Positions 1-7,810 of a stretch of DNA of 38,445 nucleotides are shown here, in pieces. A program made the translations under genes and the position numbers. Where the stretch lies: NCBI GenBank assembly GCA_018221245.1, contig JAAOYH010000030.1, positions 1 through 38,445 of the forward strand. Reading direction: 5' to 3'. This DNA comes from Candidatus Woesearchaeota archaeon (GTDB lineage: Archaea > Nanobdellota > Nanobdellia > Woesearchaeales > UBA525). The stretch's first letter is position 1. Every line of letters begins with the position of its first letter. Below the pieces are notes generated by a model, which was not told the DNA's origin, did not search any database, and was given only the letters and a program-made list of their open reading frames with translations.

Positions 1-9
1 CACAATCAA

Positions 10-82
10 GGGCCTGTAGTTTAGTGGCTATAACGCCGCCTCGACATGGCGGAGGTCGCCGGTTCGAGTCCGGCCGGGCCCA
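10..82 (+). tRNA. tRNA-Val (GAC), with C at position 33
   Basis: A cloverleaf can be drawn by eye. The acceptor arm is GGGCCTG/CGGGCCC with one G-T pair and discriminator A; the T arm is GCCGG-TTCGAGT-CCGGC. The anticodon arm is CCGCC-TCGACAT-GGCGG. Reading the 7-nt loop as positions 32-38 puts GAC at 34-36, so valine. Position 33 would then be C rather than the near-universal U. No CCA is encoded. The methyltransferase ATG follows 10 nt downstream with no promoter between, so the two may be cotranscribed. Confidence 0.9.
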
Positions 83-92
83 TTATTTTTCT

Positions 93-593
93 ATGACAAA
101 GGACTACTACACGGGAATCGCGGCGGGGTACGACGAGCTTCATGGAGAAGAGCAGGATGCCAAGCTGAAGGAGTTCTTGGAAAAGGCAGTGATACTTCCA
201 GGAGTGGCTTTACTAGATGTTGGATGTGGCACGGGAAGAAGCATCAGATTTCTCAAGCATGTGAAGTGGCAAGGGCTAGAGCCTTCTGAAGGGCTCAGAC
301 TTCATTCTCATAGGGAAGCAGAACGGAAGATAACAGAGGGTGTTGCAGAAAAATTACCCTATCCTGATAATATGTTTGACGTCGTGCTTTCTCTGACTGC
401 GCTCCAGAACTTCTCCGATGCTAAAAAAGGTCTGGAAGAGATGAAGCGTGTGTGCAAAGGATTCATGTTAATATCTTACTTGAAGAAATCTTCCAAGGCA
501 AAAGATCTTGATAAGTTGCTAAAGAAACTTTTCAAAGTCGAGTCATGGGAAGGCGAGAAGGACATGATGTACATCTGTAGGGACAAGACATAA
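93..593 (+). CDS. class I SAM-dependent methyltransferase
   Basis: A 166-residue protein of the small Methyltransf_11 type. SAM-binding motif I is clear (LLDVGCGTGRS, about residues 39-49), followed by the acidic end of beta-2 in GLEPSEG and a motif IV-like stretch DVVLSLTALQNF. The frame is open further upstream but runs through tRNA-Val, so the ATG at 93 is the credible start. I see no TATA box between the tRNA and this ATG; the mRNA 5' end may come from tRNA 3' processing. The substrate cannot be read from the sequence. The family handles small molecules, lipids, proteins and RNA. The fold is secure, the role unknown. Confidence 0.85.
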   Translation: MTKDYYTGIAAGYDELHGEEQDAKLKEFLEKAVILPGVALLDVGCGTGRSIRFLKHVKWQGLEPSEGLRLHSHREAERKITEGVAEKLPYPDNMFDVVLSLTALQNFSDAKKGLEEMKRVCKGFMLISYLKKSSKAKDLDKLLKKLFKVESWEGEKDMMYICRDKT

Positions 594-618
594 ATACACG
601 CCAGACGATAATACCCGT

Positions 619-1410
619 ATGGATCTCGAGCGTTTCATGGGAAAATACCTTTCGATGTTTGTCTCATCGTACAACCCGAACAATTATGAGCGCATGATTC
701 ACGAACGTCATAGGGAGTTTGTCAAGTTCTTCATCAAAACCCTAGGCATAGGCATGGTGATTTTCCTCTTCACTTTTATGGCGGTCACTATGAATTATAT
801 AGGAAACATCCCTCAGAAGCTTGATACTGTAGAGAGATTTGAGTTCGGAGGGGTCATCAAAACTAACCAGAGCGTCATGATAGTTGCTGATCCGGACATT
901 GTGCTTGATCTTGAGAAGAACGACTCTGAAACTAGCCATGAGGTGGTCATAACTAAGCACGGAGTAATCTATCCGAAGTATCTGTTCTTCGGCAAGACAC
1001 TTGTCCCTTGGTCAGACCTAAAGAATCTGAAGCAACAGACTCCTGCCCGTGATCACATGCTCTATGGGATCGTCCTTTTCCTGCTCCCTAGCATACTAGT
1101 CTGGTTCTTCGTATTGAGTATAGTCAAGATATTCCTCTTGTTAGGGTTCATGCTCCTAGCTGGCTACTACCTCCCTAGGATTTTTAGTTACAGAATACTC
1201 TTCACTCATGTTACTAAGATAGCTCTTCTCACTATGCCTAGCGTCGTCGTCATAGGTATGGGCTTCCATCCTATAGGTAGCGAGCTGTTCTGGTGGGGAG
1301 CTTTCTTGACGCTAACATTCTTCACTTTGGGGATAGCACTTCTCTCTGAAAAGGTCATACGGGCCAGCAGAGGGTTCTCTAAGCAGAAGCGCAGCCGTCG
1401 TAAAGCTTAA
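619..1410 (+). CDS. multi-pass membrane protein, DUF1189-like
   Basis: 263 residues with one N-terminal membrane segment (about 43-60). A soluble extracytoplasmic or cytoplasmic domain of about 85 residues follows, then three or four closely spaced C-terminal helices (from about 150 to 243) and a basic tail rich in Lys/Arg. This layout, and short blocks such as the FFGKTLVPWSDL region, recall DUF1189 membrane proteins; I assign that family only tentatively. A TATA-like ACATAAATAC lies at about 587-597, roughly 27 bp before the ATG, which suggests a leaderless transcript. No catalytic residues are evident. The role is unknown. Confidence 0.75.
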   Translation: MDLERFMGKYLSMFVSSYNPNNYERMIHERHREFVKFFIKTLGIGMVIFLFTFMAVTMNYIGNIPQKLDTVERFEFGGVIKTNQSVMIVADPDIVLDLEKNDSETSHEVVITKHGVIYPKYLFFGKTLVPWSDLKNLKQQTPARDHMLYGIVLFLLPSILVWFFVLSIVKIFLLLGFMLLAGYYLPRIFSYRILFTHVTKIALLTMPSVVVIGMGFHPIGSELFWWGAFLTLTFFTLGIALLSEKVIRASRGFSKQKRSRRKA

Positions 1411-1434
1411 AAGAGCCGTTCCCATCCTGCCATT

Positions 1435-2232
1435 ATGGCGTTCGACCCCAGCAGCATCAAGAAGCCAAGACTCCTTCCAGAGCACCTGGACGATGACTCT
1501 TCTAGAGAGGACCATATCGCCGCTCTAGCTAACCAGCTTCACGACCGAGGAATCACTGCGAGCCTCGCTGATGCTAAGCGATTAGCGGAGGGTATGGTGG
1601 ATACAGAACGTCGTGTCATCAGAGGCTCTCGTGAAGATCCAGAGATGGACCAAGCCACTTTGAGAAAGACAGTCCAATCAGGCGCGTTATTTGATGCGGT
1701 CCTAAATCCTGAGGAGCGGTTCACCGCATCTCTACCTGAAGATTTCAGGAGGTTTGTAGAGAAGGCATCCGAGATGAGGGAGCCAATTCCTGAACATGTT
1801 AAAATAGGTCCCAGCATCAGATCAATATCTGAAGAGGATACTAAGTATGATCATCAGGTCTTCTATTCTGATTCGCCTGGAACCGGCACCGTGAGGGGGT
1901 TCAAGGAACAGGAGTATCATAGGCCCATTATGCCTGATATGGTTGAGTCACCGAGTGATGTAGAACCTGAAGAGACTCCTGAGACTGTAGAGGACGAAGG
2001 GTTTGTAGATGTATCTGCTGTTGCTGACCTTCCCAAAAAAGAGCCTGAGAAGCCTGAAGTGGATCTCTCAAAGGTATTCTACACCGGAAGCGGCAATTCA
2101 GAAGCTGTTGAGGAACAACCCGTGCAAGAAGAGACTCCTGAACCCAAAGAGGAGCCGGAACCTGAGAAGAAACCCGAACGCAAACTTCCCGAGGAGGACA
2201 TAGACCTTTTCGACATTTTCAAGAGCGGGTAG
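1435..2232 (+). CDS. hypothetical acidic, proline-rich protein
   Basis: 265 residues with no recognised domain. The first ~110 residues look helical and charged. The second half is low-complexity, dominated by Glu, Pro, Lys and Val (many EEPEP/KPE-type repeats), and ends in an amphipathic LFDIFKSG-like tail. There is no signal peptide or membrane segment, so it is probably cytoplasmic. Tails of this kind are often flexible linkers ending in a short binding motif; that is inference. A GCTTAAAAG box at about 1404-1412 sits 26-27 bp before the ATG, consistent with a leaderless mRNA separate from the upstream membrane-protein gene. Confidence 0.7.
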   Translation: MAFDPSSIKKPRLLPEHLDDDSSREDHIAALANQLHDRGITASLADAKRLAEGMVDTERRVIRGSREDPEMDQATLRKTVQSGALFDAVLNPEERFTASLPEDFRRFVEKASEMREPIPEHVKIGPSIRSISEEDTKYDHQVFYSDSPGTGTVRGFKEQEYHRPIMPDMVESPSDVEPEETPETVEDEGFVDVSAVADLPKKEPEKPEVDLSKVFYTGSGNSEAVEEQPVQEETPEPKEEPEPEKKPERKLPEEDIDLFDIFKSG

Positions 2233-2236
2233 AAAT

Positions 2237-2248
2237 CTATTTATATTC
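2237..2248 (+). promoter_or_regulatory. TATA box of the Tyr/Gly-rich secreted protein gene
   Basis: CTATTTATATTC lies just after the stop of the upstream gene and about 40 bp before the next start. A G-rich ribosome binding site (AGGGGGGAT) follows at about 2271-2279, so this transcript should carry a short leader, unlike many neighbours. Confidence 0.55.
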
Positions 2249-2283
2249 CATAGACTTTGTAGTGGTAACTAGGGGGGATATTG

Positions 2284-2649
2284 ATGAACAAGCTGTTTAA
2301 GGGGATGTTAGCCGTTTTGTTTGCCTTCGTTCTGCTGTTGCCTTTTATGGCACAGGATGCAGAGGCATACTACCAGCATTATAGGACTCCGTACGGTTCA
2401 TACGATAGCCAATACTACCGTGCGTCTCCATACGTGGGACAGTCACACTATTCGTACACCAACAATTATAGATATTCTTATGGTTGGTCAGGATGGGGTT
2501 ACAACCAAGTAAGGTATAGGTATAACCAAGTGCCTTCATACAACAGATACTACGGTAACTCGTATTATGGTGGGTACAGCGGCGGCTACTTGTACAGGAC
2601 TTATCCGCAAAGATGGTCTGGTGGCGGATATTATAATCCCTGGTGGTAG
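2284..2649 (+). CDS. small secreted Tyr/Gly/Ser-rich protein
   Basis: About 121 residues. The N terminus is a textbook Sec signal peptide: basic MNKLFKG, a hydrophobic core to about residue 22, and a probable cleavage after AEA before YYQHY. The mature part of roughly 93 residues is very rich in Tyr, with Gly, Ser, Arg, Asn and Trp, and has almost no acidic or aliphatic residues; Tyr-Tyr and Y-x-Y patterns recur. No cysteine is present. TTG at 2281 directly precedes the chosen ATG at 2284 and could be used instead. Such compositions occur in extracellular matrix, adhesive or self-assembling proteins, but I recognise no family. A cell-surface role is inference. Confidence 0.75.
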   Translation: MNKLFKGMLAVLFAFVLLLPFMAQDAEAYYQHYRTPYGSYDSQYYRASPYVGQSHYSYTNNYRYSYGWSGWGYNQVRYRYNQVPSYNRYYGNSYYGGYSGGYLYRTYPQRWSGGGYYNPWW

Positions 2650-2651
2650 AG

Positions 2652-3152
2652 TCAGGTATTACGATACTTCAGTCTGTTGAGCATATTAGTGGCCAGGCCT
2701 AGTTCTTCCTCTAGTTTATCGCTAGTGAGAACGTAGCTCTGGGCATGTTCGACTCTTTCCTTGAATTCCCTATATACTTGTTCTTCGGCGGGGGTCCACA
2801 CTTGCTTGCTGTAGAGGTTGTCAAACTCCTCTGAGGCATTCTCCAGTGTCTGGTAGAGAGGACTCGCAGTCTCACTTGTGGGGTTGACTGAGTAATCGGG
2901 TCCGGTCTCTCCAGGAGCAGTATCGGGAGCGCTCTTTTGCAGCATTTCCTCAAGATTTTCTTCCTCTTGTTCTTCTGGCTGTCTTAGCTCCTCTTCCACC
3001 TCTTCCTCAGATTCCTTTATCAGATCCTCTGTCTCGGCCAGTTGTTCCTCTAGCTCTTTGCTGCGTTTTTCAGCGAGCTCCTTCAGAATTCTGATACGTT
3101 CCTCCGGAGAGAGCTTCTTCAAATCATCTACAGATATGATTTCGTCCGCCAT
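2652..3152 (-). CDS. acidic coiled-coil protein, unknown function
   Basis: 166 residues, strongly acidic. Residues about 8-75 form a Glu/Lys/Leu-rich heptad pattern typical of a coiled coil. A Pro/Ser/Thr linker and a second helical region follow (about 105-160). The opening ISVDDLKKLSPEERIRILKEL motif resembles short acidic proteins I associate with DPANN archaea, but I cannot name a family. A TATA-like CATATAAG on the minus strand lies about 24 bp before the ATG, so a leaderless mRNA is likely. The gene ends 2 bp from the convergent secreted-protein gene. It is cytoplasmic, with no membrane segment. Confidence 0.7.
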   Translation of the reverse strand: MADEIISVDDLKKLSPEERIRILKELAEKRSKELEEQLAETEDLIKESEEEVEEELRQPEEQEEENLEEMLQKSAPDTAPGETGPDYSVNPTSETASPLYQTLENASEEFDNLYSKQVWTPAEEQVYREFKERVEHAQSYVLTSDKLEEELGLATNMLNRLKYRNT

Positions 3153-3182
3153 GAAATAGCAAGAACCTGTGCGCTTATATGA

Positions 3183-4007
3183 TTACCGGCCAGGAGGGTG
3201 CATCTCCACTACTGTGCGAAGAGCGTCGACGAGCTTCAGGGTCTCTAAATAATAACCCTCATACTGTTCTCCCGTTATTTCCCTGATCTCCCTCTGCGTG
3301 ATGCCTTTCTGAAGTTGGTATAGCTCCCTCATGATTGTCGGATGACGTTTTTCGAGCATGCCTTTTTTTACGAGAATGCTTTGGAGCAGATTTGGGACGT
3401 GCTCTGGCGTGGCCGGAAGCTCTCCCACTGACATCAGTGCTGCATGAGCTACGTCAATAGCTGCCCAGTAAAGGTCTACTGAGGCACTTAACAGATGTTT
3501 CTGTGCGCTCTTCAGAGTTCTCTGGCTTCTCGTATAATAGGTCCATACAGCTTCCCTGCTTGGTCTTATCCTGCCTGTGCTGAGTAGTGACTGGGCAGCT
3601 CCGAAGAAACCCCTGTCTAGGAGGATATGGCCGTCGCGGAGCATGTTGCTTACCACAGGATCGCCTTCTCTGCAATACTCCCAGAAATTAGTGAGCTTGA
3701 GAGTATTGACATGGAATCTTGGCGATAAATTCGCACCTGTCTTCGCGATGACGTCACGGTAATGTAGGGTGGTCTCAGGAGTTATTTCGTGAGTCACATC
3801 ATCTATGATGAAAAGTATATCGATATCTGAGTGATTCTTCTCGGTCTCTGTCGCGCAGCTCCCGAATAGTACTGCTGCTTTTAGAAATTCTCCGAACTCT
3901 TTATCCAATGTGGAAACAAGCTTTTTCGATACTGTTAGGACAGAACGATGAGGCGTAGATTTCTTAGGTACTTTTCTTACCTTAGGAGCATGTTTCTTCT
4001 TTGCCAA
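3183..4007 (-). CDS. MNT nucleotidyltransferase-HEPN fusion protein
   Basis: About 274 residues. After a short basic N-terminal region comes a minimal nucleotidyltransferase domain with the GS-X10-DxD signature (GSCATETEKNHSDIDIL) and a downstream acidic/hydrophobic strand. The C-terminal half (about 160-265) is helical and HEPN-like. In MNT-HEPN toxin-antitoxin pairs the two parts are separate proteins and MNT modifies HEPN; here they are one chain, and I do not see a clear R-X4-6-H RNase motif. The start is a TTG at 4007, chosen because a GAGGTGAG site lies just upstream and a TATA box at 4041-4048. An upstream ATG in frame (4106) would precede that promoter and overlap the next gene. Confidence 0.75.
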   Translation of the reverse strand: MAKKKHAPKVRKVPKKSTPHRSVLTVSKKLVSTLDKEFGEFLKAAVLFGSCATETEKNHSDIDILFIIDDVTHEITPETTLHYRDVIAKTGANLSPRFHVNTLKLTNFWEYCREGDPVVSNMLRDGHILLDRGFFGAAQSLLSTGRIRPSREAVWTYYTRSQRTLKSAQKHLLSASVDLYWAAIDVAHAALMSVGELPATPEHVPNLLQSILVKKGMLEKRHPTIMRELYQLQKGITQREIREITGEQYEGYYLETLKLVDALRTVVEMHPPGR

Positions 4008-4040
4008 ACCCTCACCTCTCTCTTTGTCGGGCCCCCCGAC

Positions 4041-4048
4041 TATATAAA
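4041..4048 (-). promoter_or_regulatory. TATA box of the MNT-HEPN gene
   Basis: TTTATATA on the minus strand, about 26 bp before a likely start site near 4018, which just includes the GAGGTGAG ribosome binding site at 4011-4018. It lies inside or at the edge of the 3' end of the upstream gene. It decides the choice of the TTG start at 4007. Confidence 0.55.
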
Positions 4049-4050
4049 CC

Positions 4051-6090
4051 TTATTCCATCGGTGTCTCGGACCATAATGTCCATTCGGGACTTGGTGCGT
4101 ATCCACCCACTACATAGTTTGTAGGCATGGTGTGTCCCATGTATGCGTTTTGGATGCCACCGAATGTTGGTGCGCCGGCGGAAGTGTTTCCTATTGGGCT
4201 GCCGAATGCGCGCCAGGTCTCTGTAAGTATTCTTCCACGACCGAACCCTTCCTCTTCGTGACCCTCTGATAGTATATCTCCTTTGAACCCTGCTGCTTTC
4301 ATGTCTTTGACCATACCTACCATATCGAATATCCCTTGTCCTACAGGTAGGTGCGCGTGCTCTCCTGTCATGCTGTCTACTACTTGGATTCCTCCTAACA
4401 CGCCTTCCTTGACCATATTATTTGCCTGAGCTTTCATCCATTTGTTGAAGCGGCTTAGCTTGTCCGCGTCTGTCTCTCCTTTCTTCTCAGCGAAGTGACT
4501 GTACCAATTACTAAGGTGGGTGGTGTCCATCATTCCCTTGATGTGCTGCTTTGCAACATCCTTTGCATGAGCTTGGTCCATTCCTTTCTCCATCAACTTC
4601 TGTTTCATGTGATCTCTTGCGCCTTTTATCATCTCTATGAATTCATCAGGGTGGCTTCCATATGATGCGCCCGCAAATCCGATCTCAGGGCCAACGTATA
4701 CGGGATTGCCCAGCTTCCGTTCTTTTGTGATTTTGTACGCGTGCATTCCTGCTTCCGCATAACTGTCGAACGTCTTGTTTTTGGCGTAGGATGAAGGTGT
4801 TCTGATATTCTCCCATACTTGCTCGAGCTCCTTGAAGTTCTGTTGGTACGAGAGTGCCTGTTCTTGGAGGCCGTGTAGTTGGTTCTGGTCTCTTGTGAGC
4901 ATATCTTGGACCACTTTACTGGGTTTTTCCTTGAGCAACTGTCTCTTCATCGAGTCGGGTATGCCCCTTCCTCTGAGCAAGTTGTGCTCAATCCATTCTT
5001 CTTTTTCCTTCTGTCCCATTTTGTCTTCTATATCTTCTGCGAAATGCTTCATCTGGGAAAGGTTTCTAAGACCTTCATATGCATAATCCAAATCTTTGTT
5101 CCAGTGGAGTGCTTGTCCGTGTGCGAGTGCCATTTGGCTCAGGAGTTTTTGTCTGAACGCGAACTCCTCAGGCTTGACATCTTTGTTGTTTGCTTTGTTG
5201 TACTTCTCAGTCTCTTCTCTCACTCTTTTCCAATCCCATTTTTCTGTAACGAACTCTTTTGTGTCTGGGTTCATCACAGGTAGGAGTTTAGAGACTCCTT
5301 CTGGAGTGAACTGATCTACCTTGTTGCCTTCTATGTCCACAAAATCATCAGCTTTCAAGGTATTGCCTTTTCTGTCCTTCTTACCGACAATGTTTTCGTC
5401 TTTGGCAGTTTTGAACTGAACCCTGAAGATATCGTCGTTTGTTCTTATGACTGAACCCTGGATAGCGCGTCCTGTACGGCCGTCTATAAGGAATTTGACA
5501 GTCTCTGCAGTGTCAGGATCATCTATCTCGTTTTGAGAATAGCTGTAGAATAGTTTCTTTCCGTTTTTATCCTTATTCCAGTCAGCGTCTAGAATATCTC
5601 TCTGGAATTCGTTGGCATATATGTCCACGCCTCCTCCGTCAGCGACATCAGCGGCGAACTCTATAGCATTCTTCACTTCCTGAAGATTCTTGGCGCGCTC
5701 CTCTTCTGAGATGCCTCCTTGTTGCGGGTTCCATCCTGTGAGTCCTTGGATTTTTCCAGGGGATAGCTCGACACCTGTAATCTTGACGTCCGATACCATT
5801 GCACGTTCCTTTATTTCTCTCCTAACATCCTTTCCGAAGACGCTTGCGAGTTGACCAGGTCCTGTGCTGCTTTCTCCAGAGATTATCAATTGTATCTTTT
5901 TGGTTCCTATTCTGATGCTCTGCTCGAGATTGCTCAGGATATTTCCTTGTCCTGTATCTATAACTGTGGTGCCTAGTTCACTGATTGGGATTATGGGGGT
6001 CTCTATATCGTTCGTTTCAAGAGCCTCTATGGGTTGTTCGTCCCATTGCCTATCCATTGGCGGCTCGTAGCCGGACATAAACTCTACCAT
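4051..6090 (-). CDS. large conserved-looking protein of unknown function (gene B of a pair)
   Basis: 679 residues, soluble, with no signal peptide or clear membrane segment. The N-terminal third is mixed alpha/beta, and the middle (about 290-450) is helical and charged. A block around residues 470-560 (GPEIGFAGASYGSHPDEF, then a TTHLSNWYSHF segment) vaguely recalls xylose isomerase-like TIM-barrel (AP endonuclease 2) proteins, where His/Glu residues bind metal; this is only a suggestion. The C terminus is Gly/Pro/Tyr-rich. The gene overlaps the stop of its upstream partner by 7 bp, so the two are translationally coupled. ATG 6078 is an alternative start. Function unknown. Confidence 0.75.
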   Translation of the reverse strand: MVEFMSGYEPPMDRQWDEQPIEALETNDIETPIIPISELGTTVIDTGQGNILSNLEQSIRIGTKKIQLIISGESSTGPGQLASVFGKDVRREIKERAMVSDVKITGVELSPGKIQGLTGWNPQQGGISEEERAKNLQEVKNAIEFAADVADGGGVDIYANEFQRDILDADWNKDKNGKKLFYSYSQNEIDDPDTAETVKFLIDGRTGRAIQGSVIRTNDDIFRVQFKTAKDENIVGKKDRKGNTLKADDFVDIEGNKVDQFTPEGVSKLLPVMNPDTKEFVTEKWDWKRVREETEKYNKANNKDVKPEEFAFRQKLLSQMALAHGQALHWNKDLDYAYEGLRNLSQMKHFAEDIEDKMGQKEKEEWIEHNLLRGRGIPDSMKRQLLKEKPSKVVQDMLTRDQNQLHGLQEQALSYQQNFKELEQVWENIRTPSSYAKNKTFDSYAEAGMHAYKITKERKLGNPVYVGPEIGFAGASYGSHPDEFIEMIKGARDHMKQKLMEKGMDQAHAKDVAKQHIKGMMDTTHLSNWYSHFAEKKGETDADKLSRFNKWMKAQANNMVKEGVLGGIQVVDSMTGEHAHLPVGQGIFDMVGMVKDMKAAGFKGDILSEGHEEEGFGRGRILTETWRAFGSPIGNTSAGAPTFGGIQNAYMGHTMPTNYVVGGYAPSPEWTLWSETPME

Positions 6091-7541
6091 GTGACCATCT
6101 TGTGAGCTTTTTTGTAGATCTTATAGACTAAATAACAAGAGCCATGTGTTTTAGCTGCGATTTTTTTATCGCCACGCCAGTGGGATTTGGACTCTTTGCT
6201 TGGTATGAGCGCGTCTAGTATCGGGCCTGTTGGCATCATAATCATGTCTTTGAATCCTCCTGCTAGGGCTGCGAAGGGTTCGAAAATGCTTGGTCCCCTA
6301 GGTGGTTTTTCATCATCTTTCTTGGGTGCGCGTTTCTTCAAAGGTTCCACGTCTTCGCCGGCCTCTTTCAAGTACTGCATCAGCTCATCACCTAGTTCAT
6401 CAAGGGCTGCACCAAGAGTATCGTCCATCATTCCCAAGAGGTCGAGAGTCTCTTGTTCCCTGTACTGTATGTATGTCTTGACATCATCATCGGTCCAACC
6501 ATAGCTTCTGACGGATAGCTCTACTCTTCCAACGTGTACGGGGCCGCGGTGTTGGTATCCTCCTTTCTCATGAAATTCCATCTGCGGCTTCACCCTATAC
6601 TCGAATGTGCACAGAAGGGTTGGCGCAGGTGCTCCTTTCTTTGGGGCTGCTTTTCTTGCGACGAACTCCATCTCCATCATGGCGCCTTCAAAGCTGCTGA
6701 TGAGGTCAGGGTTGTTGTCGTATTTGTCAGGTGCCTGAAGTTTCTGGACATTCCTTAAGTAGGGTTTTACCCAGCTGATGTACATTCTGATGCTGGCCCA
6801 GTACTGCCTTAGGTGCTTAATCATGAAGCGCTCTCTTGTTCGTAGTTCACTTTCTGTCTGCTTTCTCCACGCCATGTACTTTGATAGCTTCTGTCTGAGA
6901 ACTGATTTGACCTTCTCGTTGAACTCGCCTGCTTTATTCTTGACTGCGCTGTCGACATCGCCGTCGGGCTTGATGTATGTGCTGAAGAAAAGATCGGGTA
7001 GGGTGCCGAATCCTACTTGTTGTGACATCTGGTAGATGTTCATCTGTCCTTTGGTGCCGCCTTCGACCATGTCTGCCCAGTAGCTCTTGAGAGCGACGTC
7101 ATCAGCCTGTTTGCCTGTGGTGGCGCCGTCGTAAAGTTGCATTCTTTCTTTTATGAGTCGGATCTCTCTGATGACTTGGAAGAGCTCTTTGATCATCTTG
7201 TTGATTACTGCTAAATATTGACTGGCTCGATCTTGCTGGAGACCCTTCCTCTGCTCAGTCATTCCCCAGAAACTGCTGTTTTCGGAGGCTGAAAATGTAT
7301 CCAGAGTCTTTATGACATTGCCGAAGCCCTGGTCTTGCCTACAGAAGTTTAGGACGAAGAAATATGTCTCTTCGATGCTTGCTTTCTCGCTTTCGTATAC
7401 GATTCGAAACCGGGTGTGTGGTTTTGGAAATCCTGTCCTGACGTAAGCTCCGAAGTTGCTGGCTAGGTACTCCTCACCTATCTCTTCCTCGAACTGGAAT
7501 TGCTCTATGAGAGGAACTTCCTCCTCTTCCTCCTTAGCCAT
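6084..7541 (-). CDS. large protein of unknown function (gene A of a pair)
   Basis: 485 residues, soluble, with an acidic N terminus (MAKEEEEEVPLIEQ). The central region (about 95-270) is largely helical with many aromatic residues. A beta-rich segment follows (about 290-350), then an acidic linker rich in Lys/Asp/Pro. The C terminus is a basic, possibly amphipathic tail (YLVYKIYKKAHKM). A minus-strand TTTATAAAC box at about 7563-7573 lies 27 bp before the ATG, giving a leaderless two-gene operon with the overlapping downstream gene. I recognise no domain. The coupling and shared promoter suggest that the two products act together, possibly in one complex; that is inference. Confidence 0.75.
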   Translation of the reverse strand: MAKEEEEEVPLIEQFQFEEEIGEEYLASNFGAYVRTGFPKPHTRFRIVYESEKASIEETYFFVLNFCRQDQGFGNVIKTLDTFSASENSSFWGMTEQRKGLQQDRASQYLAVINKMIKELFQVIREIRLIKERMQLYDGATTGKQADDVALKSYWADMVEGGTKGQMNIYQMSQQVGFGTLPDLFFSTYIKPDGDVDSAVKNKAGEFNEKVKSVLRQKLSKYMAWRKQTESELRTRERFMIKHLRQYWASIRMYISWVKPYLRNVQKLQAPDKYDNNPDLISSFEGAMMEMEFVARKAAPKKGAPAPTLLCTFEYRVKPQMEFHEKGGYQHRGPVHVGRVELSVRSYGWTDDDVKTYIQYREQETLDLLGMMDDTLGAALDELGDELMQYLKEAGEDVEPLKKRAPKKDDEKPPRGPSIFEPFAALAGGFKDMIMMPTGPILDALIPSKESKSHWRGDKKIAAKTHGSCYLVYKIYKKAHKMVTW

Positions 7542-7573
7542 TATGTCTTCCCCGTCGGGACGGTTTATAAAGA

Positions 7574-7810
7574 TTACTTGTGCAATGTCACAACATGACC
7601 AACATGCTGGACTAGAGTAGCACCAGTCTCAGAAATCAGTTTTTCAACTAGAGTTTTCTTTTCTTCAACGGTCTGCCGCATTCTGACCTTAATCAAACGC
7701 TTCCTTTTCAGTTCAGTACGGATCTGTTCTAGAACACCATCGGTCAATCCCTGCTTTCCAATTTCAACTATAGGCGTGAGATGATGTGCCTTTTTCCTAA
7801 GCTCCTTCAT
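7574..7810 (-). CDS. YhbY/CRM-domain RNA-binding protein
   Basis: 78 residues, the full length of a stand-alone CRM (CRS1-YhbY) domain. It has the expected start (ELRKKAHHLTPIVEIGKQGLT), including the GxxG-type loop GKQG that contacts RNA, followed by the LIKVRM strand and a C-terminal ETGATLVQHVGHVVTL segment. In bacteria YhbY associates with pre-50S ribosomes, and archaea carry similar one-domain proteins thought to act in ribosome or RNA maturation. Its ATG overlaps the uppS stop by 4 bp (ATGA), so it is cotranslated with the cis-prenyltransferase. Confidence 0.9.
   Translation of the reverse strand: MKELRKKAHHLTPIVEIGKQGLTDGVLEQIRTELKRKRLIKVRMRQTVEEKKTLVEKLISETGATLVQHVGHVVTLHK

Noticed and set aside
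24-92. N-terminal extension of the first methyltransferase
   Set aside because: The extension is the translated body of tRNA-Val; the ATG at 93 gives a normal family N terminus.
4008-4106. 33-residue N-terminal extension of the MNT-HEPN protein from an ATG at 4106
   Set aside because: It would start upstream of the apparent promoter (TATA 4041-4048) and inside the neighbouring gene; TTG 4007 has a good ribosome site.
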